From Lachnospiraceae bacterium UBA6403 (GTDB lineage: Bacteria > Bacillota > Clostridia > Lachnospirales > Lachnospiraceae), in the NCBI GenBank assembly GCA_002437435.1, contig DJPV01000070.1, forward strand, positions 1 through 37,155: a stretch of DNA of 37,155 nucleotides, given 5' to 3'. The translations under genes and the position numbers were made by a program. Of this stretch, positions 20,288-27,845 are shown in pieces. How positions within the stretch are numbered: position 1 is the stretch's first letter; each line of letters begins with the position of its first letter. Below the pieces are notes generated by a model. It saw nothing but the letters and a program-made list of their open reading frames with translations, was not told the DNA's origin and did not search any database.

Positions 20288-20511
20288 ATACACATAAAAA
20301 GAACGCGAGGGTTTATCCTATTATTACGCAAGACACTTTCGTTCTATCCTCGGTGTAACGGCACATAGGACAGCAAAATACGCTGTCGAAGTGCCGACAC
20401 GAGTAACTGAGACCTTAGCGAAGCTATGCTGAGGTTAGTTCGAAGTTACACAGAGTGGATAGGCTTGCTACATAATAGATAACCCTCGCGTTCTTTCTTT
20501 TATGTGTATTT
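20286..20511. ncRNA. Long structured palindromic element 1 (convergent terminator or unknown RNA)
   Basis: A 226-base element fills the gap between the PBP stop (20287) and the spoVAE stop (20515). The outer arms AAATACACATAAAA and AGAACGCGAGGGTT pair with 20480-20511, continuing through CTATTAT/ATAATAG and CGCAAG/GCTTGC. Further in, CTATCC with GTGTAAC pairs with GTTACAC and GGATAG. Two hairpins sit inside: GGCAC...GTGCC closing GACAGC...GCTGTC (about 20370-20395), and a stem around GCGAAGC (20418-20424). The T-rich outer ends suit termination in both directions, but a 150-base folded cap is far longer than a normal loop. Whether it is a terminator, a small RNA or a MITE is open. Confidence 0.55.
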
Positions 20512-20514
20512 ATT

Positions 20515-20871
20515 CTATTTTGTCATCTTTGGTTTAAATATCAGTGAGGCTATATAGGAAAAGATCAGCGCCGCAGAAGTTCCTACTGCCGCCATCTTGA
20601 AACCTCCCCGGAACAACCCTATGAAACCATCCTGATCCACCGCTTCTTTAATCCCTTTCCAGAGGTTATATCCAAAACCTGATAAGGGGACGGATGCCCC
20701 ACAACCTGCAAATTCCAAAAATGGTTCATATACTCCTACCGCACCGAGAACAGCTCCCGTACAAACAAGAAGCACCATGATACGTCCTGGCAGCAGTTTT
20801 GTATTGTCCATAAGGATCTGCACCAGAACACAGATCAAGCCACCAATGATAAATGCTTTTATATAATCCAT
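20515..20871 (-). CDS. spoVAE: SpoVAE, stage V sporulation membrane protein
   Basis: A 118-residue inner-membrane protein with three to four hydrophobic segments (about 4-20, 32-48, 52-65 and 92-112). The MDYIKAFIIGGLICVLVQI start and the GAVLGAVGVYEPFLEFAG and GFGYNLWKGIKEAV segments are typical of SpoVAE (the AEb form). SpoVA proteins move calcium-dipicolinate into the forespore and out at germination. The gene follows spoVAD by 9 bases. Its stop codon lies only 4 bases from the structured element. Confidence 0.93.
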   Translation of the reverse strand: MDYIKAFIIGGLICVLVQILMDNTKLLPGRIMVLLVCTGAVLGAVGVYEPFLEFAGCGASVPLSGFGYNLWKGIKEAVDQDGFIGLFRGGFKMAAVGTSAALIFSYIASLIFKPKMTK

Positions 20872-20880
20872 ATATTACTT

Positions 20881-21906
20881 CTACTCCCTTTCTATTATTA
20901 CTCCATGGGCAATCCCAGGTATATTCTGTCCTTCGTTATAACTGACTGTTGACAAAAGAGCTCCTGTTGGTACGAAAAGTACTCTTTTCCATGATCCATC
21001 CCGTAATTGCTTTAATATATACCCTGCAAGAGTAATAGCTGAACAGCCGCATCCGGATCCACCTGAATGGGTATCCTGTTCTTCATTATCAAATATCTCT
21101 ATTCCACAATCCATGTGCTGTCTGCTGATATCTATACCATTATCTTTTAACAGGTCAAAAAGGATCTTCTGACCGATCTTGCCCAGATCCCCGGTAATGA
21201 TCCGATCATAATATGCCGGTTTTACATCAAAATCCTGTAGATTCTGATAGATCAGATCTGCAGCGGCAGGAGCCATACACGCTCCCATATTAAAGGAATC
21301 TTTAACTCCGTAATCAACGATTCTTCCTGTCGTAACGCCTTTAATTCTGACAGATACGGATGCATCATCATCTTTTTTATTTCCTATCACAAAGGCTCCA
21401 CTTCCGGTTACCGTCCATGTTGCTGACAACGGACGCTGATTTCCATATTCCAGCGGAAACCGGAATTGTTTCTCAGCACTTCCATAATGACTGGATGTTG
21501 CTGAAACAGTATAGTCTGCATATCCTGCAGCAACCGTCATGGCTGCAAGTGACAATCCCTCACCACAGGTTGAACAGGCTCCATACAAACCAAAGATCGG
21601 TATATCCATATCCTTAACACCGAATGTTGTTGCGATCAACTGCCCAAGCAGATCACCTGCGAACAGATAACGGATATCTTCTTTCTCTTTACCTGCCTTT
21701 TTGATTGCAAGCTCTACCGCCTGCTTAACCATCTCGCTCTCTCCTTCTTCCCATGAATCCTTTCCAAATGTCGGATCCTCCGATACAATATCAAAATATC
21801 CCGCAAGCGGGCCTTCCGCTTCCTTCGATCCACAGACGGATGCTTCTCCCAATATATATGGAGGATCTGTAAAACTGACACTTTGTTTTCCTACCATTTT
21901 ATTCAT
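20881..21906 (-). CDS. spoVAD: SpoVAD, dipicolinate-binding spore protein
   Basis: A 341-residue thiolase-fold protein that binds dipicolinic acid at the spore inner membrane. MVGKQSVSFTDPPYILGEAS, GLYGACSTCGEGL and DLGKIGQKIL are characteristic, as is the C-terminal GGSGCGCSAITLAGYIL. Thiolase chemistry is not expected. AAAGGATACGGAAAAC precedes the ATG. It is divergent from the CLC gene, with 191 bases between starts. A TTGTCC and CATAAT pair 17 bases apart on the minus strand (within about 21967-21995) may be its promoter; I could not find a clean sigma-G site there. Confidence 0.95.
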   Translation of the reverse strand: MNKMVGKQSVSFTDPPYILGEASVCGSKEAEGPLAGYFDIVSEDPTFGKDSWEEGESEMVKQAVELAIKKAGKEKEDIRYLFAGDLLGQLIATTFGVKDMDIPIFGLYGACSTCGEGLSLAAMTVAAGYADYTVSATSSHYGSAEKQFRFPLEYGNQRPLSATWTVTGSGAFVIGNKKDDDASVSVRIKGVTTGRIVDYGVKDSFNMGACMAPAAADLIYQNLQDFDVKPAYYDRIITGDLGKIGQKILFDLLKDNGIDISRQHMDCGIEIFDNEEQDTHSGGSGCGCSAITLAGYILKQLRDGSWKRVLFVPTGALLSTVSYNEGQNIPGIAHGVIIERE

Positions 21907-22034
21907 GTTTTCCGTATCCTTTCTTTTTTTCTAATAATATTCATTTGTCATTTACAGGTAAATTATGCATACAGAATATACTCTGGACAAATTCATCATT
22001 TCGGGGTAATCTTAAACAGATGCAAATCATACGA

Positions 22035-22065
22035 CTGCATGAAAATCCAGATATCTGTCATGCAG
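22035..22065 (+). other. Leader stem-loop before the CLC gene
   Basis: CTGCATG (22035-22041) and CATGCAG (22059-22065) pair, with an inner CAGATATCTG palindrome, and are followed by ATTTTTATATAATATTTT. It looks like an attenuator hairpin directly upstream of the CLC ribosome binding site, but a regulatory role is inference. Confidence 0.4.
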
Positions 22066-22097
22066 ATTTTTATATAATATTTTAAATGGAGTTATTT

Positions 22098-23399
22098 ATG
22101 CTTTTTACAAAAGAATATTGGTTAAACTGTATTGATCGAACAAAACGATATATTAAAACATTTATTAAATGGATAATCTGTTCCATTATAATCGGAACAA
22201 CCTGTGGCGCTGTAGGAACTGCCTTTCACTACAGTGTAGAATATGTTACAAAATTTAGAAATGGTCACTCGTGGATCATATATTTTCTACCCCTTGCGGG
22301 TCTGGTCATCATCTTCTTATACAGAAGTTGTGGACTGAAACATGACAAAGGTACAAATCTGGTCATCGGATCAATCCGAAATTCAGAATATAATGTACCA
22401 TTTCGGATGGCACCTTTAATATTTATCTCAACTGTTATCACTCATCTTTTTGGTGGATCTGCAGGTCGTGAAGGTGCAGCCTTACAGATTGGGGGAAGCA
22501 TCGGTGCATCGATCGGAAAACTGGTAAAAATGGATGATAACGATAAACACATTATGACCCTGTGTGGCATGAGTGCTGTATTTGCTGCATTATTTGGAAC
22601 ACCTGTCACTGCTGCTTTATTCAGTGTTGAAGTTATCAGTATCGGTATTCTCTACTACAGTGCTCTGGTTCCCTGTATCCTGTCAGCAACCATCGCATAT
22701 GCGATCACAGAAAGGTTTCATATAACACCAACTTATTTTATTTTAAATCAGGTTCCTGAGATGTCTCTGGCAACCGGTATCCGTGTGGTTATCCTTGCAA
22801 TTGTCGTTGCCGTCGTCAGTATATTGTTCTGTCTGTCCATGCAGGCAACAGGAAAAGCTTTTAAGAAATTTTTTAAGAATCAGTATGTGCGGATCTTTGT
22901 TGGCGGTGTCCTTGTGGTTCTGCTCACTATATTAGTTCGTTCCAATGATTACAATGGTGCAGGTATGAATATCATCGAACAGGCGATCCACGGAGAAGCC
23001 AAACCGGAAGCGTTTCTGCTTAAGCTGATCTTCACCTGTATCACGATCGGCTGTGGTTTCCGTGGCGGTGAGATCGTTCCTTCTTTCTTTATCGGTGCTA
23101 CAGTCGGTTGTACCGTTGGTGGATGGATTGGACTCGATCCTGGATTTGGAGCCGCTATGGGGCTTGTATGCCTGTTCTGCGGCGTTGTAAACTGTCCACT
23201 GGCATCTTTAGTCCTCAGTATTGAATTATTTGGTGCAAGCGGCGTTCTGCTCTTTGCTATCGGTTGCAGTGTCAGTTACATGTTATCCGGATACTACAGC
23301 CTGTACAGCGAACAGAAGATCATCTATTCGAAGCTTCGTCCTCACTATGTAAATCTGTACACCAATCAGGAGGTGAAGACGATCGAGCATGATGAATAG
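22098..23399 (+). CDS. CLC-family anion channel/transporter, CLC-F-like
   Basis: About 433 residues with ten or more hydrophobic helices. THLFGGSAGREGAALQIGGS carries the GREG gating motif (Glu near 125 from this start), and GGEIVPSFFIGA has a glutamate (near 325) in the helix-N pore motif where chloride transporters have GIFAP. The glutamate is a feature I recall from fluoride-exporting CLC-F proteins, which have GEVTP; here the threonine is valine, so fluoride specificity is only a suggestion. The ATG at 22086 lacks a ribosome site, while GGAG at 22088-22091 is well placed for the ATG at 22098, so that start is chosen. It stands alone between two spoVA gene groups and points against them. 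Confidence 0.85.
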   Translation: MLFTKEYWLNCIDRTKRYIKTFIKWIICSIIIGTTCGAVGTAFHYSVEYVTKFRNGHSWIIYFLPLAGLVIIFLYRSCGLKHDKGTNLVIGSIRNSEYNVPFRMAPLIFISTVITHLFGGSAGREGAALQIGGSIGASIGKLVKMDDNDKHIMTLCGMSAVFAALFGTPVTAALFSVEVISIGILYYSALVPCILSATIAYAITERFHITPTYFILNQVPEMSLATGIRVVILAIVVAVVSILFCLSMQATGKAFKKFFKNQYVRIFVGGVLVVLLTILVRSNDYNGAGMNIIEQAIHGEAKPEAFLLKLIFTCITIGCGFRGGEIVPSFFIGATVGCTVGGWIGLDPGFGAAMGLVCLFCGVVNCPLASLVLSIELFGASGVLLFAIGCSVSYMLSGYYSLYSEQKIIYSKLRPHYVNLYTNQEVKTIEHDE

Positions 23400-23416
23400 C
23401 CCTACCATATTTATAA

Positions 23417-23605
23417 CAAAAAGAAAGGCGTTCACCTTATATAATGTCTTACTGCGGTTTCTGTTCGATGCATATGCCTGATTCGTAAATACTCCTGTGC
23501 CAACTCGCTCTTCGAGCTCAAACAGGCACCCGTATTTACTGGCACTATGCATCTTACAACGAAATCCTCGTAAGGTCATTACATAAGATGAACGCCTTCT
23601 TTTTG
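23417..23605. ncRNA. Long structured palindromic element 2 (convergent terminator or unknown RNA)
   Basis: A 189-base imperfect hairpin between the CLC stop (23399) and the VanW-like gene stop (23650). The outer arms CAAAAAGAAAGGCGTTCA and the complement of GAACGCCTTCTTTTTG pair, continuing through CTTATATAATG/CATTACATAAG, CTTAC/GTAAG, ATGCATA/TATGCAT (23468-23474 and 23546-23552), GTAAATAC/GTATTTAC (23485-23492 and 23532-23539), and a tip with GCTC-TTC-GAGC. T-runs at both outer ends suit termination on either strand. The arms of about 90 bases are much longer than those of an intrinsic terminator. It has the same plan as the element at 20286 but a different sequence. Confidence 0.55.
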
Positions 23606-23649
23606 TCGTATAATATTTACTTTATAATTTTTTCTTTTATATGTATGTT

Positions 23650-25344
23650 TTACTCTGCCTCTGTGGCATCCTCTGTCTTCTTATCGTCGGACTTGTCTGT
23701 TTTTGTATCATCGGTTTTATCTGATTTCTTGTCGGACTTTTTGTCTGTCTTTTTATCCGATTTCTTATCGTCCTTCTTTTCGGAATCTTTCTTCTCCTCG
23801 GTCGTCTCTTCTTCTGTCTCTTTCTCTTTTGTTCCTCGAAGAATGACTTTGTTACGTTTGTCATAGACACTGACAGATTCCGGTTCAGATGATACTTTTT
23901 CGCCATTTTCATCATAAACTGTACGATAAGTCTGAACCTTAAGTCCTGTGATACCGGTTACGGATACTTCTTCTTCTCCTTCTTCCAGTGTATCATCATC
24001 TTCATACTCCGTCTCGTAATCATATGTAGCTACAACTTCGCTGGATAAAGACACCTTAAAACCCTTTAATTTTGTTCCGTAGATCGCACAGGTAACTACT
24101 CCTCCGCCATAAGATGAAACGATCTTGATCGGATAATCTGTATTATTTGTAAATCTGTAATCCGGGCCGCCCCAGGATACCGTCGCATCAAATCCTGCAT
24201 CTACATATGTAGAAGGATGTGGATGGCAATGTCTTTCGTCGATCTGAAGGTTCGCATACAGACATGCATCATACAATGTAGAGGATACCTGACAGATTCC
24301 TCCGCCAACTTCATCTACAGATTCACCATTGACATAAGACGGAGCCGCGCTGAAACCATTTTCAATCGTTCTCTGTCCTACAACATTATTAAATGAGAAT
24401 TGCTCGCCCGGCATAAGGATCGTTCCATTACAATTCTCTGCTGCCTTTGCAACATTTGACTTTCTTGCCTCTGTTCCACCAACGTTTGTACTGAATGAAC
24501 TCAAGGTATCACGGAACAGATAGGACTGCAATGTCTCCTTTGATAATTCAGGCTCTGTATATACCAGATCAATACTGACTTCTTCACCATCCTTCGCTGC
24601 CTCTAATTTCTTTGCAGCAGCATCTTTGTCAAAACTGACACCGGTCACAGAATCTGTCACACTGTAATCATTTTCAGGATCAAGTGTTGCATCTGCCGGT
24701 TCAACATAGACCTCATCATAGATCAGATCAAGATCTACATCTCCATATGTAAGTGGACACTCTATCGTCTCTGCATAATTACCGGTTGTGATCAGCGCCG
24801 CTATCTGGTCAACCAATTTATCAGTATCTACAACATAACCGCCTCTGCCTTTTGTCACGATGATCTTATCTTTTTCTACTGTGTAATATTTCTCCTCGAG
24901 TCCTTCTAACTTATTAAGTTCAGACTGTTTAACTGCTGTATATAACAGCTTCTTATCTTTTAATGAAGGCTTTGCCTGAATCTTTTGATCTCGAAACAGT
25001 GCAGCCACAAAATTCCATCCTCTTGCAAGGAAAGAATGCTTCTCATCGTTTGCCTTTTTCACCGCATCTGTAACATCCAGATCAAGTGCATCTTCGATCA
25101 CTACACAGTATTTCTTATCCTTAACCGTTACGTCAATGGATGCATTACTGTATTCCGTTTCAAACTGCTCCTTTACTGCTTCTGCCGCCTGTGCGACCGT
25201 CATACTGCTGACGTCAATTCCGTTAATGCTTGTATTTGGGAAAAACTTTTTATTTCCAATGCATGTACATGCGATCAGATAAAACACGCCTAATGCAACA
25301 ATAACACATATCGTTGTAGTAATACTTTTTTTTGCTTTTTTCAT
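23650..25344 (-). CDS. VanW-domain cell-wall protein with PG-binding-4-like and G5-like regions
   Basis: About 564 residues, exported by an N-terminal membrane anchor (about 9-29). Two repeats of the PG_binding_4/YoaR type occupy roughly 40-280 (including SINGIDVSSMTVAQAAEAV and TGVSFDKDAAAKKLEAA). A VanW domain (about 295-430) has LMPGEQFSFNNVVGQRT and GGGICQVSSTLYDA, and a G5-like strand region follows. The end is a Lys/Asp/Ser-rich low-complexity tail with no sorting signal. VanW function is unsettled; related proteins occur widely in Clostridia. The ATG at 25344 is preferred over 25386 because GGAGATACATC precedes it. It has its own promoter and splits the spoVA genes. Confidence 0.88.
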   Translation of the reverse strand: MKKAKKSITTTICVIVALGVFYLIACTCIGNKKFFPNTSINGIDVSSMTVAQAAEAVKEQFETEYSNASIDVTVKDKKYCVVIEDALDLDVTDAVKKANDEKHSFLARGWNFVAALFRDQKIQAKPSLKDKKLLYTAVKQSELNKLEGLEEKYYTVEKDKIIVTKGRGGYVVDTDKLVDQIAALITTGNYAETIECPLTYGDVDLDLIYDEVYVEPADATLDPENDYSVTDSVTGVSFDKDAAAKKLEAAKDGEEVSIDLVYTEPELSKETLQSYLFRDTLSSFSTNVGGTEARKSNVAKAAENCNGTILMPGEQFSFNNVVGQRTIENGFSAAPSYVNGESVDEVGGGICQVSSTLYDACLYANLQIDERHCHPHPSTYVDAGFDATVSWGGPDYRFTNNTDYPIKIVSSYGGGVVTCAIYGTKLKGFKVSLSSEVVATYDYETEYEDDDTLEEGEEEVSVTGITGLKVQTYRTVYDENGEKVSSEPESVSVYDKRNKVILRGTKEKETEEETTEEKKDSEKKDDKKSDKKTDKKSDKKSDKTDDTKTDKSDDKKTEDATEAE

Positions 25345-25432
25345 GATGTATCTCCATTTTACTACATTCGAGGATATACGCATCAAACAGATGGTTAAAA
25401 TCCCCTACATTAATATATTCAACCATTTGTTA

Positions 25433-25461
25433 AAGTTATCATAGGAAATTTTATATGTCAA
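25433..25461 (-). promoter_or_regulatory. Sigma-A promoter of the VanW-domain gene
   Basis: On the minus strand, a perfect TTGACA (25456-25461) is 17 bases from TAACTT (25433-25438). It separates the VanW gene from the spoVA operon upstream. Confidence 0.7.
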
Positions 25462-25554
25462 TATGGATTCCAAAGGAAAGAAATATTTCACAAAAGCTAT
25501 ATTCTTTCATAAAAATTATGTAACATTTTTGGAGCAAACACATACCGGCATGGT

Positions 25555-26013
25555 TTATACCCAGCCGGCAAGTTTGCAGATCCAATAAATAACCCCAAGT
25601 ACCCATGATACGAAAATTCCATACATGATAACAGGGCCTGCGATCGTGAAACATTTTACACCTTTTCCAAATACTTCACCCTCAGTCTGGAATTCAATAA
25701 CCGGTGCGCAGACACCATTTGCAAATCCGGTGATCGGAACCAGTGCTCCCGCCCCGCCATATTTGGCTATCTTCTTATAAAGATTAAAACCTGTCAGGAT
25801 AACACTGATCAAAACAAGAATAATAGATACATAAGATGAACTGTCATCCTTATTCCATCCAAAATACTGTAACAGGTTAAATAATCCCTGTCCGATCGTA
25901 CATATAACCCCCCCGACCAGAAATGCCCAGAGACAGTTTCTGAATGAATTCGATGTCGGAGTTACTGTTTCTACATACTGATTATATTCTTTTTCTTTTG
26001 GTTCAAATTTCAT
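25555..26013 (-). CDS. spoVAC: SpoVAC, stage V sporulation membrane channel protein
   Basis: About 152 residues, close to the 150 of Bacillus SpoVAC. Membrane segments lie at about 28-45, 63-80 and 118-145 from this start. GGAGALVPITGFANGVCAPV and the FQTEGEVFGKG segment are typical of SpoVAC, which acts as a mechanosensitive-type channel in dipicolinate release. A start eight codons upstream (26037) is possible, but CAGAGGTGTATGGT before the ATG at 26013 makes that start better. It follows spoVAB by about 50 bases and ends the AA-AB-AC group. Confidence 0.93.
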   Translation of the reverse strand: MKFEPKEKEYNQYVETVTPTSNSFRNCLWAFLVGGVICTIGQGLFNLLQYFGWNKDDSSSYVSIILVLISVILTGFNLYKKIAKYGGAGALVPITGFANGVCAPVIEFQTEGEVFGKGVKCFTIAGPVIMYGIFVSWVLGVIYWICKLAGWV

Positions 26014-26064
26014 ACCATACACCTCTGATTCTTTCATTCTTATAAAATTTCTTTTCTGTATCCG

Positions 26065-26496
26065 TCAGATCAGTCCGGTAGAGATCAGTCCTATTACCGA
26101 TCCCACAAGTTTACCGGCAGCCACCGCATAGATTACATAAGGGATATACCGTCTGACAGAAAACCGTCTTGAAATGATCGGAAACACATTTAATACCTCT
26201 GCCAGTGCTCCAACCAGGCAACCGGTAAATATACCGCCAAACAACGTAACAAACGCCAAACCCGGTAGTAAAAATGGGATTCTGACATTAAACAGATAAA
26301 CGATATTTCCTGCAGCTGCACCATAAGCAAGCAGACATTCGATCAGCATATAATGCCGATCCCCTTTTACTTTTTCAGAAAGCTTCGGAAATACACCGAT
26401 CAGTGAAATAAAAGCAAAATATCCACTGGATATTGCTGCGCCGCCAATAAATGCAACAATTGCATAACAGATATGTCTAATCAGCATCCCGGACAT
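26065..26496 (-). CDS. spoVAB: SpoVAB, stage V sporulation membrane protein
   Basis: About 143 residues with four or five membrane segments, close in size to Bacillus SpoVAB (141). The AIVAFIGGAAISSGYFAFI and GIFTGCLVGALAEVLNVFPI segments fit the family. Several starts are possible: 26514, 26496 and 26487; ACAAGGAAGAAGG before the ATG at 26496 is the best site. It overlaps the end of spoVAA by about 20 bases, so translation is probably coupled. Its exact role in dipicolinate transport is not known. Confidence 0.9.
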   Translation of the reverse strand: MSGMLIRHICYAIVAFIGGAAISSGYFAFISLIGVFPKLSEKVKGDRHYMLIECLLAYGAAAGNIVYLFNVRIPFLLPGLAFVTLFGGIFTGCLVGALAEVLNVFPIISRRFSVRRYIPYVIYAVAAGKLVGSVIGLISTGLI

Positions 26497-27106
26497 CCTT
26501 CTTCCTTGTAGCATCGGTTATGATCGTCTGATTCACTTCCTGTTCATACTGGCGCATTTGTACCTGAAGCGGTGTCGGATCATCTGTAAATTTCTTATTG
26601 ACTCCATGATTAAAGAATATGATAATTCCGATAAATAAACCGATCGAATATGCAACAGCCCCTATCGCCGCACCGGACTCACTCCCTCCGGTAAATACAT
26701 TTTGCAGCAGATCAAGCTGACCAAGCAGGTTGACATCGGAATTATAAGATATGATTGAAAATCCTGCACCAAAAAATGTGATCAGACAGAGCAGGATAAA
26801 TTTAAAAGTCTGTTTGATCCTATCTGACGGATCAAACGCTTTATAATATACAACTACATTAGGCTGTCCCAGATTTGTGATGCTGACTTCCTCGTCGCAG
26901 TTCTTCTTAATCTCCTCTATAATATCCAGAATCGATATCACCTGCTGCCCTTTTGAACTGGTTGAAAAGTTCATAAGCTCAAGCTTCTCAATTCTGTTCT
27001 TCAGATCCAGATTATCAGCTACAACTTTTGACACATCCTTTATGCGAACTTTTCTCCGTTCGGCAAGGACATTTTCCGCAAGCTGCAGATAGACCATATA
27101 TGCCAT
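26477..27106 (-). CDS. spoVAA: SpoVAA, stage V sporulation protein
   Basis: About 209 residues, near the Bacillus length. A soluble N-terminal half (including RRKVRIKDVSKVVAD and an ISILDIIEEIKK segment) is followed by two membrane segments (about 100-120 and 147-167) and a short polar tail. SpoVAA and SpoVAB are missing from several clostridia that have only AC, AD and AE. A GTG at 27115 is possible, but GGGTGAT just upstream of the ATG at 27106 looks like the ribosome site. It begins 61 bases after sigF and has a candidate sigma-G promoter. Confidence 0.9.
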   Translation of the reverse strand: MAYMVYLQLAENVLAERRKVRIKDVSKVVADNLDLKNRIEKLELMNFSTSSKGQQVISILDIIEEIKKNCDEEVSITNLGQPNVVVYYKAFDPSDRIKQTFKFILLCLITFFGAGFSIISYNSDVNLLGQLDLLQNVFTGGSESGAAIGAVAYSIGLFIGIIIFFNHGVNKKFTDDPTPLQVQMRQYEQEVNQTIITDATRKKDVRDAD

Positions 27107-27143
27107 TTTTATCACCCGCTTTATTCTATATTTCTATAGGAAA

Positions 27144-27173
27144 TAGGATGTCAGCATCTCTTATATTTTATAC
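27144..27173 (-). promoter_or_regulatory. Sigma-G promoter of spoVAA-AB-AC
   Basis: On the minus strand, GTATA (27169-27173) and CATCCTA (27144-27150) are 18 bases apart and match GHATR and CATnhTA fully. The -35 box overlaps the last codons of sigF. Confidence 0.65.
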
Positions 27174-27845
27174 ATATTCTTTCAGTTTCTCTAAAATTTT
27201 CTTCTCCTGTCTGCTCACCTGAACCTGACTAAGCCCAAGTACTTTTCCTGTCTCCGTCTGTGTACGGTCTTCAAAGTACCGAAGTCTGATCAGCTTCTGT
27301 TCATCCGGTTCGAGCCGGTCCAGCATCTGTGATAATGTAATATGATCCACAATATCCTGACTGTATTCCTCTGTCTTTGACAAGACTCCCGGCGTATCTA
27401 AAGATTCAATCTCCATCGATGCTTCCATCGCCATTACTATATCTCCGGCATCATAAGAAAGCGCCACAGCTATCTCTGCAATCTCCGGTTCGTAACCTTT
27501 TTCTTTCTTTATCTTCTGTCTGTACTGTTCTACCTTCATATTCATCTCTTTCAGACTCCTGCTCACCTTAATTGTGCCAGAGTCTCTAAGGAAGCGCCGG
27601 ATCTCTCCCTGGATCAGTGGTACCGCATATGTTGAAAATTTCACACCATAATCAAAGCTAAACTTGTCAATACATTTGATCAGTCCTATGCATCCGATCT
27701 GAAATAAATCCTCGATATCATATCCTCGCCCTGTAAATCTTCTTGCTACACTCCATACAAGTCCAAGATTCTGTTCAATCAGCTTCTCTTTTGCATGGTC
27801 ATCACCATTTTTCGCCTGTAAAAGAAGATCCAGATTATTTTCCAT
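27168..27845 (-). CDS. sigF: SigF, forespore RNA polymerase sigma factor
   Basis: A 225-residue sigma-70 family factor, the first forespore-specific sigma. Region 2 includes NLGLVWSVARRF, GYDIEDLFQIGCIGL and FSTYAVPLIQGEI; region 3 includes VSRSLKEM; region 4 ends with the helix-turn-helix TETGKVLGLSQVQVSRQEKKIL. It is about 30 residues shorter at the N-terminus than Bacillus SigF. The start codon directly abuts the spoIIAB stop, so translation is likely coupled. SpoIIAB, coded just upstream, holds it inactive until SpoIIAA is dephosphorylated. Confidence 0.95.
   Translation of the reverse strand: MENNLDLLLQAKNGDDHAKEKLIEQNLGLVWSVARRFTGRGYDIEDLFQIGCIGLIKCIDKFSFDYGVKFSTYAVPLIQGEIRRFLRDSGTIKVSRSLKEMNMKVEQYRQKIKKEKGYEPEIAEIAVALSYDAGDIVMAMEASMEIESLDTPGVLSKTEEYSQDIVDHITLSQMLDRLEPDEQKLIRLRYFEDRTQTETGKVLGLSQVQVSRQEKKILEKLKEYV

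Noticed and set aside
20107..20331. Minus-strand frame rich in GSVVGSGVG opposite the PBP tail
   Set aside because: It is the antisense of the Thr/Pro tandem repeats.
20286..20511. Integron attC site or CRISPR repeat
   Set aside because: The paired core motifs of attC are not at the ends, no integrase or spacer-repeat series is present, and the arms are too long.
21950..22097. Fluoride riboswitch before the CLC gene
   Set aside because: The conserved bases of the crcB-type aptamer as I know them are not visible; only a simple hairpin is present.
23283..23579. 98-codon minus-strand open frame across the second structured element
   Set aside because: It runs through the end of the CLC gene and the palindrome, has no ribosome site, and its content reflects the hairpin and not a protein.
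23588..23866. Plus-strand frame rich in Ser, Phe and Leu opposite the VanW tail
   Set aside because: It is the antisense of a Lys/Asp repeat region, and it starts inside the structured element.
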